Below, one piece after another: positions 17,776 to 27,319 of a stretch of DNA of 64,000 bases. Position 1 is the stretch's first letter; each line of letters begins with the position of its first letter. Position numbers and translations under genes: made by a program. Source of the stretch: CAVTWS01 sp963732655 (GTDB taxonomy: Bacteria; Actinomycetota; Acidimicrobiia; Acidimicrobiales; SHLQ01); the NCBI GenBank assembly GCA_963732655.1, contig CAVTAI010000013.1, positions 62,001 through 126,000 on the forward strand, written 5' to 3'. Under the pieces are notes generated by a model. It had not been told where the DNA came from and did no database searches. It saw nothing but the letters and a program-made list of their open reading frames with translations.

Positions 17776-18945
17776 GTGAGACGTCGACTCGGTCGATACA
17801 TCGCTGTCGGCGCCATCGCCACGGCGGTCGACCTCCTCGTCTATCTCCTGGGCAACGAACTGGGGGGCGACGCCGGGTGGCCGTTGGTCGCCGGCGATGT
17901 CGCCGCCCTGGTTGTCGCCGCGTCCGTGTCCCTCGCGCTGCATCGATTGGTGACGCTCCACGACGATCCGTCGACCCGTTGGATCCGGTACCCAGAGATC
18001 TTCGTCGGCAGCGCGGTTCTCGCCGGTGCGGTCGACCTGCTGGTCCTCGTGCAGGCCCGCCCACACGTCTCGGCGGTCACCGCCAAGGTGGCGGCGATCG
18101 CGGGAGCGGCGCTGGTCCGTCTCGTCTTGCACCGGACCTTCCTGTTCCGGCGGATCCGATCGGAGCTCGGGAGCCCGGCTCGTCGTTCGCCCCTTGCCGA
18201 GGGACCGCGCCTGACGGTGGTCGTGCCCGCCTTCCGGGAAGGTGACCGGATCGCCACGACGGTGCATCGACTCCGGGCCGAGCTGGCCCCGACGGTCGGT
18301 GACGACTTGGAGATCGTGGTCGTCGACGACGGCTCGGGCGACGCCACCGGGTCACGGGCCCGCGCGGCCGGCGCCGATCAAGTGATCGTGCTCCCGCGCA
18401 ACCGCGGGAAGGGGGGCGCAGTGAGGGCCGGCATGATGGCGGCGACCGGGCGGACCGTGGCCTTCACCGATGCCGACCTGTCCTACGAGCCGAGCGAGCT
18501 CGTGCCGTTCCTGACCGTCATCGAGGACGGTTGGGATGTCGCGGTCGGGAGTCGTCAACACATCGGGACGACCACGGTGGTCCGGGCGGCCCACGTGCGC
18601 GAGATCGGGAGCCGGTTGATCAACCTGGCCACCTTCGTCCTCCTGGTCGGGCAGTACCGGGACACCCAGTGCGGCATCAAGGCCTTCCGACGCGACGTCG
18701 CCCGGGTGGTGTTCGGACCCGGTCGGGTGGACGGGTTCGCGTTCGATGTCGAGGTCTTCCACCTCGTCGAGCGGTACCGGCTGAGTTTGTGTGAGCTGCC
18801 GGTGTCGGTGGTCAACTCGGAGCGGTCCACTGTCCGCATCACCCGAGACGCCGTGCGGCTGCTGGGCGACCTGATGCGAATCCGGCGATGGGGGCGACAA
18901 GGCGTGTACTCGCAACCGGTCGATCTGCCCGCGCCCGCCGCCTGA
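17776..18945 (+). CDS. GtrA-like membrane domain fused to dolichyl-phosphate-sugar-type GT2
   Basis: 389 residues. Residues 1-125 form a four-helix GtrA-like domain (RRRLGRYIAVGAIATAVDLLVYLL...), the family that moves or anchors polyprenyl-linked sugars. From residue 145 a GT2 domain follows: LTVVVPAFREGDRI, IVVVDDGSGDATG, NRGKGGAVRAGM, FTDADLSYEP (the D-x-D), and DTQCGIKAFRRDVA, all typical of polyprenyl-phosphate glucosyl/mannosyl synthases. GTG start with GAGAGGTG upstream. It sits directly after the GT-C-like gene, a logical donor-maker and user pair. Confidence 0.85.
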   Translation: MRRRLGRYIAVGAIATAVDLLVYLLGNELGGDAGWPLVAGDVAALVVAASVSLALHRLVTLHDDPSTRWIRYPEIFVGSAVLAGAVDLLVLVQARPHVSAVTAKVAAIAGAALVRLVLHRTFLFRRIRSELGSPARRSPLAEGPRLTVVVPAFREGDRIATTVHRLRAELAPTVGDDLEIVVVDDGSGDATGSRARAAGADQVIVLPRNRGKGGAVRAGMMAATGRTVAFTDADLSYEPSELVPFLTVIEDGWDVAVGSRQHIGTTTVVRAAHVREIGSRLINLATFVLLVGQYRDTQCGIKAFRRDVARVVFGPGRVDGFAFDVEVFHLVERYRLSLCELPVSVVNSERSTVRITRDAVRLLGDLMRIRRWGRQGVYSQPVDLPAPAA

Positions 18946-18958
18946 CCGCGGACCGTCG

Positions 18959-19011
18959 CCCACTCCACCCCGGTAACGTTTGTCACCCACTCCACCCCGG
19001 TAACGTTTGTC
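18959..19011. repeat. 27-bp direct repeat carrying the manB promoter
   Basis: CCCACTCCACCCCGGTAACG plus six bases, at 18959-18984 and 18986-19011. Each copy carries the -10-like TAACGT (18974-18979 and 19001-19006). Confidence 0.9.
19001..19006 (+). promoter_or_regulatory. putative -10 (TAACGT) of manB, duplicated upstream
   Basis: TANNNT hexamer 8 nt before the ATG at 19015 predicts a leaderless transcript. The same hexamer 27 bp upstream would give a transcript with a 27-nt longer leader. Confidence 0.45.
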
Positions 19012-19014
19012 GCC

Positions 19015-20364
19015 ATGCCCAGCCTCGACGCCATCTTCAAGGCCTACGACATCCGGGGCACCTACCCGGACCAGATCGATGCCGACACCTGTCGAGCGAT
19101 CGGCGCCGCGTTCGGCCGGTTCGTCGCCTCGGCGCCGGACGGAGGCACCACGGTCGTCGTCGGGCGGGACATGCGCCCGACCGGGATCGAGCTGGTCGAC
19201 GCGTTCGTCGACGGCGTGACCGGGCAGGGCCTCGATGTGGTGCGCATCGGGCTCGTGTCGACCGATCTCTTGTACTTCGCCTCCGGCCAGCTCGGCGTTC
19301 CGGGCGCCATGTTCACGGCGTCGCACAACCCGGCTCAGTACAACGGCATCAAGATGTGCTTGTCGGGAGCCAAGCCGATCGGCGTCGACACGGGGCTCGA
19401 CGACATCAAGAAGCTGGCCGCCGATCCGCCGCCGCCGACCGGCCGGCGTGGGGAGGTGACGGATCGGGACCTGCTCGATGCGTTCGCCGACCACGTCCGC
19501 TCCTTCGTGCCCTTGGGCGACTTGCGGCCGCTGAAGGTGGTCGTCGACACGGCCAACGGCATGGGCGGACTGGTGGTCCCGGCGGTGTTCTCGACCCTTC
19601 CGTTCGAGGTCGAGCACCTCTTCCTCGAGCTCGATGGCACCTTCCCCAACCACCCCGCCGACCCCATCCAGCCCGAGAACCTGGTCGATCTGCAGCGGCG
19701 GGTGCTGGCCACCGGCGCCGACATCGGCCTGGCGTTCGACGGCGACGCCGACCGCGTGTTCCTCGTCGACGAGAAAGCGCAGGGCGTGTCGGGCTCGCTC
19801 ACCACGGCTCTGGTGGCTCAGGGCATGCTCCATCGCGAACCCGGGGCGACGATCATCCACAACCTGATCTGCTCCAAGACGGTGCCCGAGCTCGTCACCG
19901 AACTGGGCGGTACGCCCGTGCGGACCCGTGTCGGCCACTCGTTCATCAAAGCCGTCATGGCCGAGACCGGCGCCGCCTTCGGGGGGGAGCACTCCGGCCA
20001 CTACTACTTCCGGGACAACTTCCGGGCCGACTCCGGGCTCATCGCCGCCATGTTCGTGCTCCATGCCATGTCGGTGTCGGGCCAACCCCTGTCGGAGCTG
20101 GTGGCGCCACTCGATCGTTACGCGGCCTCGGGCGAGATCAACACCGTCGTCGACGACCCCGCCGCCGTGATCGAGCGGGTGGCCGCGGCCTTCGCCGATG
20201 CGCCGTCGGACCGGATCGACGGACTCACGGTGGATCTCGGCGACTGGTGGTTCAACCTGCGCCCCTCCAACACCGAGCCGCTCCTGCGCCTCAACCTCGA
20301 GGCCGCGAACCGGGCCGCCTGCGACCGCCACGTCGCCGAGGTCCGCGCCCTGTTCGCCGGCTGA
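19015..20364 (+). CDS. manB: phosphomannomutase/phosphoglucomutase
   Basis: Interconverts mannose-6-phosphate and mannose-1-phosphate, supplying GDP-mannose for Gmd and for polyprenyl-phosphate mannose. 449 residues. The phosphoserine loop is TASHNPAQYNG (about residues 102-112), the Mg loop is FDGDADR, and the sugar-phosphate loop is RPSNTEPLLRLN near the C terminus; all three are intact. The position between surface-glycan genes and Trm112/ahcY matches the actinobacterial manB locus. Specificity for mannose rather than glucose is inferred from context. Confidence 0.92.
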   Translation: MPSLDAIFKAYDIRGTYPDQIDADTCRAIGAAFGRFVASAPDGGTTVVVGRDMRPTGIELVDAFVDGVTGQGLDVVRIGLVSTDLLYFASGQLGVPGAMFTASHNPAQYNGIKMCLSGAKPIGVDTGLDDIKKLAADPPPPTGRRGEVTDRDLLDAFADHVRSFVPLGDLRPLKVVVDTANGMGGLVVPAVFSTLPFEVEHLFLELDGTFPNHPADPIQPENLVDLQRRVLATGADIGLAFDGDADRVFLVDEKAQGVSGSLTTALVAQGMLHREPGATIIHNLICSKTVPELVTELGGTPVRTRVGHSFIKAVMAETGAAFGGEHSGHYYFRDNFRADSGLIAAMFVLHAMSVSGQPLSELVAPLDRYAASGEINTVVDDPAAVIERVAAAFADAPSDRIDGLTVDLGDWWFNLRPSNTEPLLRLNLEAANRAACDRHVAEVRALFAG

Positions 20365-20394
20365 CGCCCGACCCTCTAGCGAAAGCGAACCCAG

Positions 20395-20634
20395 ATGGCC
20401 CTCGATCCGCTCCTCCTCAAGATCCTCGCCTGCCCCGAAGACAAAGGTCCCCTCCTCTACTTCGTCGACGAGGACCTGCTCTACAACCCGCGACTGAAGC
20501 GGGCGTACCGCATCGAGGACGAGATCCCCAACATGTTGATCGACGAAGCCACGACGGTCGACGAGGCCGAGCACGAGCGCCTGGTGGCCAAGGCGAAGGC
20601 CGACGGCATCGCCCCGACCTTCGCCGTCGACTGA
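20395..20634 (+). CDS. Trm112-like protein (UPF0434), cysteine-poor
   Basis: 79 residues, starting ALDPLLLKILACPEDKGPLLYF and continuing RAYRIEDEIPNMLIDEA, the Trm112/YcaR fold that binds and stabilises methyltransferases in other organisms. Canonical members have two or more Cys in the zinc ribbon; here only one Cys (CPEDKG) remains, so a metal site is unlikely. It follows manB by 30 nt and probably shares its transcript. Confidence 0.8.
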   Translation: MALDPLLLKILACPEDKGPLLYFVDEDLLYNPRLKRAYRIEDEIPNMLIDEATTVDEAEHERLVAKAKADGIAPTFAVD

Positions 20635-20644
20635 GCGTCGACGG
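20624..20644. terminator. short hairpin between convergent Trm112 and hipA genes
   Basis: CCGTCGA and TCGACGG flank a 7-nt loop across the Trm112 stop codon. The stem is only 7 bp and has no T tract. A bidirectional terminator is possible because hipA ends 16 nt further on the opposite strand. Confidence 0.3.
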
Positions 20645-20650
20645 GTCGGG

Positions 20651-21874
20651 TCACGACAAAAGCGTCGCGGTCCGGTCCCGGATCGCGTTCGCCAACTCGG
20701 TGCTTTCGATGACGTCAGGTACCGATTCGACGATCGCCTCGACGGTGGAGACCGCGACCTCCTGAGCGCGTTCGGGAGACAGTCCCCAGGCGCTCGCCTC
20801 GGCCGCGATGTTCCCGACCCTGATCCTCGCGAAGTCAACGATCCCATCGATCGCAACCGCCGAAGTCGCTCTCAACGTGGGCCACATCATCGTCGGAACC
20901 GTGTCGTAGGCGGGAGCGAGAGCGACATTGCCGGCCTCGTCGTGAATCAGGGAGATGTTCTTGCCGTGCAGGTCTGCGTTGCCGATGGACGCGGTGAAGG
21001 TCACCAGTCGGACGAGCTTCTCGATCTCGGCGGCGGGGGCTCGTGCGTTGACCTGAAGCAGATCGGCAACCTTGTGGAGGGTCGGGCCGCCGTGAGCTTC
21101 GTATTTGCCACGTCCTCTGTTCGCGTCGATGTCGACGTCGAGCGCCTGGCACGCATCCTCTTGGTGGTTGCGCATGACCACACCTTCTGCGACGGCACGG
21201 TCATAGCGCTCGACGATGAGGCTTTCGACGCCCGCCAGCCGTTCGATGTGCGGGGCCACGTCGGTCACCCCGATGGCGTGAGCGAGCGCCAGACACTCTC
21301 CCTCGGCTCGTACGAGCCCAGGAAACCGCTCGTCATCGATCTTGAGGATGTGCGTCGATGGATAGCCGTGCATCGGGCGTCCCCAGCGTCCACCGGCCAG
21401 CTTCACGAGCAGGAGCTTGTTCTGGACGCCGGCGATGGACAGTTCGCTGTCGGGATGCAGTCCGAGCGAGTTGTCGCCGAGCGAGGCGATCTCCTGGTCG
21501 AGTTCCTCCGCGGAGTACTCGGCCACGCTCCCGTGCCGGGGACGGGCGACGTCGCCAGTGGTGATGACGAGCGCTCCGGCGATGTCGCGCCCGAATCGAG
21601 CGAGCAGCCCGTAGTAGTCGTTGGTCGTGACCTTGGCCCGGTGAGCGACCGCTTGGAGGTGTCGGCCTTCAGGGAGCAGACCCCGGAAGAAGTTGGTCGC
21701 CTTCCTCGGTCGTGTCTCGACGGGCAGCGAGCACGACAGCAGCGGGGTGCCGATCGCCCATCGGTCGAGCGCCTCGGCGGTGTACCGGCATCGCAGGTCC
21801 CAGGGCTTCAGCGCCTCGATGTCGGCGACGTGAACATCGCCCCACCAGCACCGGAGCGGCGGGCGCCTACCCAT
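20651..21874 (-). CDS. hipA: HipA-family serine/threonine kinase toxin
   Basis: 407 residues with the ATG at 21874 overlapping the hipB end by 8 nt. HipA kinases phosphorylate targets such as glutamyl-tRNA synthetase and cause growth arrest unless bound by HipB. Visible features: the N-terminal HipA subdomain with FFRGLLPEG, the Ser-containing loop SIAGVQNKLLL, the core MRNHQEDACQALDV, the catalytic loop IGNADLHGKN and the metal site LAPAYDTVPT. All key residues look intact, so it should be active. A longer reading from 21976 only covers hipB in another frame. The pair sits against housekeeping genes, with ahcY divergent. Confidence 0.9.
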   Translation of the reverse strand: MGRRPPLRCWWGDVHVADIEALKPWDLRCRYTAEALDRWAIGTPLLSCSLPVETRPRKATNFFRGLLPEGRHLQAVAHRAKVTTNDYYGLLARFGRDIAGALVITTGDVARPRHGSVAEYSAEELDQEIASLGDNSLGLHPDSELSIAGVQNKLLLVKLAGGRWGRPMHGYPSTHILKIDDERFPGLVRAEGECLALAHAIGVTDVAPHIERLAGVESLIVERYDRAVAEGVVMRNHQEDACQALDVDIDANRGRGKYEAHGGPTLHKVADLLQVNARAPAAEIEKLVRLVTFTASIGNADLHGKNISLIHDEAGNVALAPAYDTVPTMMWPTLRATSAVAIDGIVDFARIRVGNIAAEASAWGLSPERAQEVAVSTVEAIVESVPDVIESTELANAIRDRTATLLS

Positions 21875-22103
21875 CCGCCGTCTCCTGTGTCGCGTGCAAC
21901 TCGACCCCCAGCTCGCGCAACATGGACAACAGCCGCTCGATCTGCAGGACGGTGTGCCCGGCCTCGAGCTTGGCAACGTAGGTTCGTTGGATCCTCGCCT
22001 GGCCCGCCAACTGCTCTTGCGTCAGCCCCCGAAAGCGTCGTGCCTCCGCGAGCGTGCGTCCGAGATCCTCGGGTGACCTGATCCGGTATCGTCGTGTGCT
22101 CAT
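21867..22103 (-). CDS. hipB: HipB-type HTH antitoxin
   Basis: 78 residues, an XRE/Cro helix-turn-helix protein: LGRTLAEARRFRGLTQEQLA and RIQRTYVAKLEAGH form the HTH. The ATG at 22103 is 6 nt after TACTGT, so it is probably leaderless. It neutralises HipA and should repress its own promoter. An inverted repeat, CGGAACA ... TGTTCCG, overlaps this -10. The longer reading up to 22652 runs into the ahcY gene and is rejected. Confidence 0.85.
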   Translation of the reverse strand: MSTRRYRIRSPEDLGRTLAEARRFRGLTQEQLAGQARIQRTYVAKLEAGHTVLQIERLLSMLRELGVELHATQETADG

Positions 22104-22105
22104 AT

Positions 22106-22138
22106 CGGAACAGTAGCAGCCCAACCCAAGATGTTCCG
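22106..22138. promoter_or_regulatory. inverted repeat over the hipB -10, candidate HipB operator
   Basis: CGGAACA (22106-22112) and TGTTCCG (22132-22138), a perfect 7-bp inverted repeat with a 19-nt spacer. The left arm overlaps the -10 hexamer at 22110-22115. The position fits autoregulation. Confidence 0.45.
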
Positions 22139-22168
22139 TAATAGGCACACTCGATGACCAAGGCAGCG

Positions 22169-22188
22169 ATGTGTTGATATCGACACAT
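22169..22188. promoter_or_regulatory. 20-bp near-perfect palindrome in the hipB-ahcY divergent interval
   Basis: ATGTGTTGATATCGACACAT, palindromic except one pair. It is AT-rich compared with its surroundings and lies 66 nt upstream of hipB and about 154 nt upstream of ahcY. A second operator for HipB/HipA or a site for another regulator. The rest of 22104-22341 has a possible -10 (TAGACT near 22246) and a small CCGTTC/GAACGG hairpin in the ahcY leader. I see no known riboswitch. Confidence 0.4.
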
Positions 22189-22341
22189 TCAGGCTCGCCT
22201 GGTACCGCAGCCTCATCGCCTCGCGTCGAAGTCCTCACGCCCGTAGACTCGCCCCGTTCCGTTCGGGCTGATGTGAACGGGTCAGCTGGCCCCAGCCCGG
22301 GAATCCCCCAACCTGTCACCGTTCCCTCCTGGAGGATCCCC

Positions 22342-23790
<1,449 letters not shown>

Positions 23791-23797
23791 TTCTCTT

Positions 23798-24053
23798 CAC
23801 CCTCACTCGCTCGCTGCGCTCGCTCCGTTCGGGCGAGTTTGGGTCGTGCCGGCTTCGCCGGGCGCTCACTTTTGCTGTGCCGGGCTGGCGGAGCCACACC
23901 GGCACAGGGTGAGGTTTCACCCTTACTCGCTCGCTGCGCTCGCTCCGTTCGGGCGAGTTTGGGTCGTGCCGGCTTCGCCGGCGCTCACTTTTGCTGTGCC
24001 GGGCTGGCGGAGCCACACCGGCACAGGGTTACGTCGAGCCACACCGGCGCAGG
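23798..24053. repeat. 120-bp tandem intergenic element, two copies plus a fragment
   Basis: This fills the 301-bp gene-free interval 23791-24091. Copy 1 starts at 23798 and copy 2 at 23918 (period 120), nearly identical, then a 20-bp fragment at 24034-24053. Each unit has internal inverted repeats: CTCGCT...GGCGAG, GCCGGCTTCGCCGGC and GTGCCGG...CCGGCAC. A diverged third copy lies at 10480-10587. Both sites are between convergent gene ends, which suggests transcription termination or a REP/MITE-like element. Confidence 0.9.
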
Positions 24054-24091
24054 GGCTGCTGCGCCCTACAGCGGCTCCGGACTGCTGCGGG

Positions 24092-25132
24092 CTAGGTGGC
24101 GCGGCAGCGTCGTAGGGACAATTCCACGAGCCCTTCGGTGAGGTGGCCGCGGCCTTGGATCTGGGTGCTCAGGCTGATGTGGCGGGCCAGGGTGAGCGCG
24201 GCGTAGATCTCGATGGCGCGCTCGCTCCCTGGTCCCGCCGCGTCTCGGTAGACGGCGACCAGGGCGCGTTCGGCGTCCGCGAGAGCATCGGGATCACCGA
24301 GGACGCGGAGCGCGAGCTCGGTGAGGTGAGCGGCGAAGTTGCCGATGTCGACGGCGGGGTCGCCGGCGCAGTAGAGGTCGAAATCGCACACGGTGACCCG
24401 GTCACCGTCGATCAGGAGCTGGTCGGCGTAGTAGTCGCGGTGAATCCCGGCGACCGGGCGTCCCATCCGCTCGAGTTCCGAGACGAGCCGGCGCGCCTGC
24501 CACCGGACCTCGGCCAAGCCGACGGTCAGGCGCGGGTGCGAGATCGTCGCCTCCGCCAGTCGTTGTTGGAGGATCCGGCCTTCGTCGACGGGTGTGTGCA
24601 CCCGCTTGGTGGGGACGTCGGCACGATGGATCTTGCTGGCGGCCTCGGCGGCGCGTTCGGCAACCAGCACCGCGCGGTCGGCTCCAGAGGCGGCCAGGCG
24701 TTCCGCGGACACGCCGGGTACCAGCCGCTGCACCCACAGCTCCAGCTCGTCGACCACCGTGACCGGTGCGGGCACGGAGATGCCGTCTGATGCATCGTCG
24801 TCGAACCCGCGAGCGCGGAACTGGGACAGCAGCTTGGCCGGCGAGGTGGCCCGATGCCCGGCGCGCATCTTGGCCAGGAGGGGCCCCATCCCCGTCTCGT
24901 ATCGGACCATCGCCCGTTTGCCCGGCTTGTGTCGCATCAACGTGGCCGCGTCGACCGGCGTGCCCAGATGCCGGCTCATCGCCACCGGATCGAGCGCGGT
25001 GGCGAGATGCGGCAACGCCGGATCCGCCGCCGCTGTCGCCGCCGCTGTCTGCGCCACTGCCTGCGCCACTGTCCCCGTCTCATCCCCGAACTGCGCCGCG
25101 TATGACGACGCCAGGGGTCGGCCGTCGCGCAC
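24092..25132 (-). CDS. APH-fold phosphotransferase (kinase 1 of the cluster)
   Basis: 346 residues, aminoglycoside-phosphotransferase/choline-kinase fold. The N lobe is short; the catalytic loop reads HRDYYADQLLI, then the metal motif VCDFDLYCAGDPAVDIGNF. The usual Asn of H-x-D-x4-N is Gln here. GTG start at 25132, 18 nt after the upstream GT4 stop; an in-frame stop just above leaves no earlier start. Last gene of the eight-gene operon. The fold phosphorylates small molecules or sugars; an antibiotic substrate is not implied. In this setting a glycan or sugar-lipid acceptor is the better guess. Confidence 0.75.
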   Translation of the reverse strand: MRDGRPLASSYAAQFGDETGTVAQAVAQTAAATAAADPALPHLATALDPVAMSRHLGTPVDAATLMRHKPGKRAMVRYETGMGPLLAKMRAGHRATSPAKLLSQFRARGFDDDASDGISVPAPVTVVDELELWVQRLVPGVSAERLAASGADRAVLVAERAAEAASKIHRADVPTKRVHTPVDEGRILQQRLAEATISHPRLTVGLAEVRWQARRLVSELERMGRPVAGIHRDYYADQLLIDGDRVTVCDFDLYCAGDPAVDIGNFAAHLTELALRVLGDPDALADAERALVAVYRDAAGPGSERAIEIYAALTLARHISLSTQIQGRGHLTEGLVELSLRRCRAT

Positions 25133-25150
25133 GGGTGCGGTCGTCGACGG

Positions 25151-26366
25151 TCATGGGCGGGGGGTGGTGAGGTCGATGACGGAGGCCACGTTGCGGTCCC
25201 AGGTGAACCGGGAGTGCACCAGCGCAGCGCCGGCTGATCCGATCCGGGCGGCGGCCGACGCGTCGTCGAGCAGGTCCACACAGGCGGTGGCCAACCGGTG
25301 CACGTCGCCCGGCGGCGCCAGGCGAGCGTCGACGCCATCGGTCAGGACGAGGTCGATCTGGCCGACCGCACTCGCCACCACCGGGACCCCGCAGCCGAGG
25401 TACTCGTAGAGCTTGAGCGGGGAGAAGTAGAAGTCGTGCGGCAGGTCGGGGTACGGCGCGAGCGCGATGTCGAACCCACGGATGATGTCAGGCACGTCGT
25501 CGTGGTCGACGGCGCCCAGGAAGTCGATGGCATCGCTGACTCCGGCGGCGTCCGCGGCGCGTTCGATGTCGGACCGGACCGGACCGTCGCCCGCGACGAC
25601 CAAACGGGCGTCGGGATGCCGCTGCCGCACCTCGGCGAGGATCGCCGGGAGCAGTTCCACACCGTGCCACGGGCGCAGGCCGCCCACGAACCCGAGCACC
25701 GGCGCGTCGGTGGTCCTGACGCCTTCACCGGGATGGAATCGGGATGGGTCGATGCCGTTCTCGAGGACATGGACGCGGGCCGCGTCGACACCGAGCTCGA
25801 ACGACATGCTCGACCAGCTCCGACGACACGACCACGACCGCGGTCGCGGCGCCGAGGAGTGCCTGTTCGGCTGCCCGATACTGAGCCTCCAGCCCCCCAT
25901 GCCGGTAGGTGCGTTGCTCCTGGCCGAGCGGTGCGTTCAGCTCCACGATCAGAGGTCGGTCGATGGCCGCGGCGAGGGTCGCTCCCGCGGTCGACAACAG
26001 CGACGCCCGTACGTAGACGAGGTCTGGAGGATCCGCCGAGTACAGGTCGAGAAGGACACCGGTGAGATGCGCGTCGTAGAGGATCCGCCGGACGTCCTTG
26101 GGCAGTGACGTGGCCGGCTCGAACTTCTCACACCACGAATCGAGCGACCTCTTGGTGGCCTGGACGTCATCGGGAACTCGGACGCGGCGCACCGAAGCGT
26201 CGACCGCGGCCGGTTCGGCCCCGACCTTGGTGAGGCGAGGCGCGGCTAGCTCCACCTCGTGGCCGGCGCGGGTGAAGGCGGCGATCATCTCCCGCACGTG
26301 GATCGCCGCCCCTTTGCGACCCAGCACGTCGATGCCCGTGTCGGGGCAGAGATAGAGGATCCTCAT
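25151..26366 (-). CDS. family 4 glycosyltransferase, apparent frameshift near 25800
   Basis: GT-B fold, about 404 residues after correction. The N-terminal domain (MRILYLCPDTGIDVLGRKGAAIHVREM ... VVVVSSELVEHVV) is in one frame and the C-terminal domain (ELGVDAARVHVLENGIDPSRF ... SPLKLYEYLGCGVPVVAS) in another. Deleting one A at 25800-25801 restores SELVEHVVELGVDAARV, so a single-base insertion explains the break. The C-terminal E-x7-E-like donor site is present. The ATG at 26366 overlaps the upstream kinase stop (ATGA). Donor and acceptor unknown; likely adds a sugar to the cluster's product. Confidence 0.75.
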
Positions 26367-27319
26367 CGCGTGACCGACCCCTCGCCGAGCGCTTCCTCCA
26401 TCAGATCGAGCATGCGGTCGCGTTCGGCGACCCAGCCGGCATCGCCGAGTCGTTGGCGACGCGACGCCCGGCGCAGGAGGTTGAAGATCCGGTAGCTGTG
26501 GAGCCGTTCGGCCAGGTCGGGTTCGGCGAGCAGCGCCGCTCCCTGCTCGCCGCGGCCGTAGCCGTCGAGAAACGCCGCCGCGTCTGGGCTGTGGGGGTCT
26601 GGACCGTCGTGGATTGGGCCGCTGGGGTCTGGGCGGTGGGTTTCGAGGTACGTCAGGAGGTAGGCGAGGTCGAACGCCGGATCGCCGATCGCGGCCAGGT
26701 CCCAGTCGACGATGCCCATCCGATCGCCGACGGGAACGAGTTGACGCAGGTGGAAGTCGCGGTGGATCACGGCGGGGTGCCCATGCCGACGCCACGCCCG
26801 ATCGCCGCTCTCGATCCGGTCGAGGGCCGCCGCGATGAGGGGGGCGCGGTGGGGGACACACGCGGCGAGCGGCGTTCGGCCGGGGTCGATCAGCTGGGCC
26901 ACATGATCGGGGGCGGTGGTGGCGACGAGGCCGGTGTCCGGCTCCGGCACGAGGCGGTGGACCTCAGCGAGGGCGGCCCCGGCATTGCGCAGCTGCTCGG
27001 TGCTGGGCCCTCCGGGAACCTGGTGGAGGCTCGTGGGGCCGAGGTCGGGAGCGACCACGATCCCGAGATCGTGGTCCACGGCGATCGGTGGGGCGACGAC
27101 GGCGGGTCCGGCCGGAGGGAGTCGGCGATCGAGCCAGGTCACCAGACCGGCGGAGCGGAGGTGGCGGGCGTCCGCGAACGCCTTGACGATGACGGATCGG
27201 TCACCGACCTGCCCGCGCAGCACCAAGCGCTCGCTCGCATCGACGAGCACCTCGATGTCTCGCAGTGGCCCCCCGAGGAGCGCGGCCGCCGCCCGCGCCG
27301 CGTCCGCCGGGTTCATCAT
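26363..27319 (-). CDS. APH-fold phosphotransferase (kinase 2 of the cluster)
   Basis: 318 residues. The catalytic loop is HRDFHLRQLV and the metal motif IVDWDLAAIGDPAFDLAYLL, clear APH-family features, again with Gln in place of the usual Asn. The N lobe (VLVDASERLVLRGQVGDRSVIVKAF) holds the ATP-binding Lys in VIVKAF. ATG at 27319 overlaps the GT28-like stop upstream; the next gene overlaps its own stop. Translational coupling on both sides implies production in fixed ratio with the two glycosyltransferases. Confidence 0.78.
   Translation of the reverse strand: MMNPADAARAAAALLGGPLRDIEVLVDASERLVLRGQVGDRSVIVKAFADARHLRSAGLVTWLDRRLPPAGPAVVAPPIAVDHDLGIVVAPDLGPTSLHQVPGGPSTEQLRNAGAALAEVHRLVPEPDTGLVATTAPDHVAQLIDPGRTPLAACVPHRAPLIAAALDRIESGDRAWRRHGHPAVIHRDFHLRQLVPVGDRMGIVDWDLAAIGDPAFDLAYLLTYLETHRPDPSGPIHDGPDPHSPDAAAFLDGYGRGEQGAALLAEPDLAERLHSYRIFNLLRRASRRQRLGDAGWVAERDRMLDLMEEALGEGSVTR

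Noticed and set aside
15182..18064. A 960-codon antisense frame over the GT-C-like gene
   Set aside because: Same artefact: His/Arg/Pro/Gly-rich translation with no domain. The plus-strand gene is clear.
22190..22341. Possible SAH riboswitch before ahcY (AGGCTCG is present)
   Set aside because: Only this short piece matches. The conserved core helix and pseudoknot partner of the SAH riboswitch cannot be traced, and the leader otherwise shows only a small CCGTTC/GAACGG hairpin.
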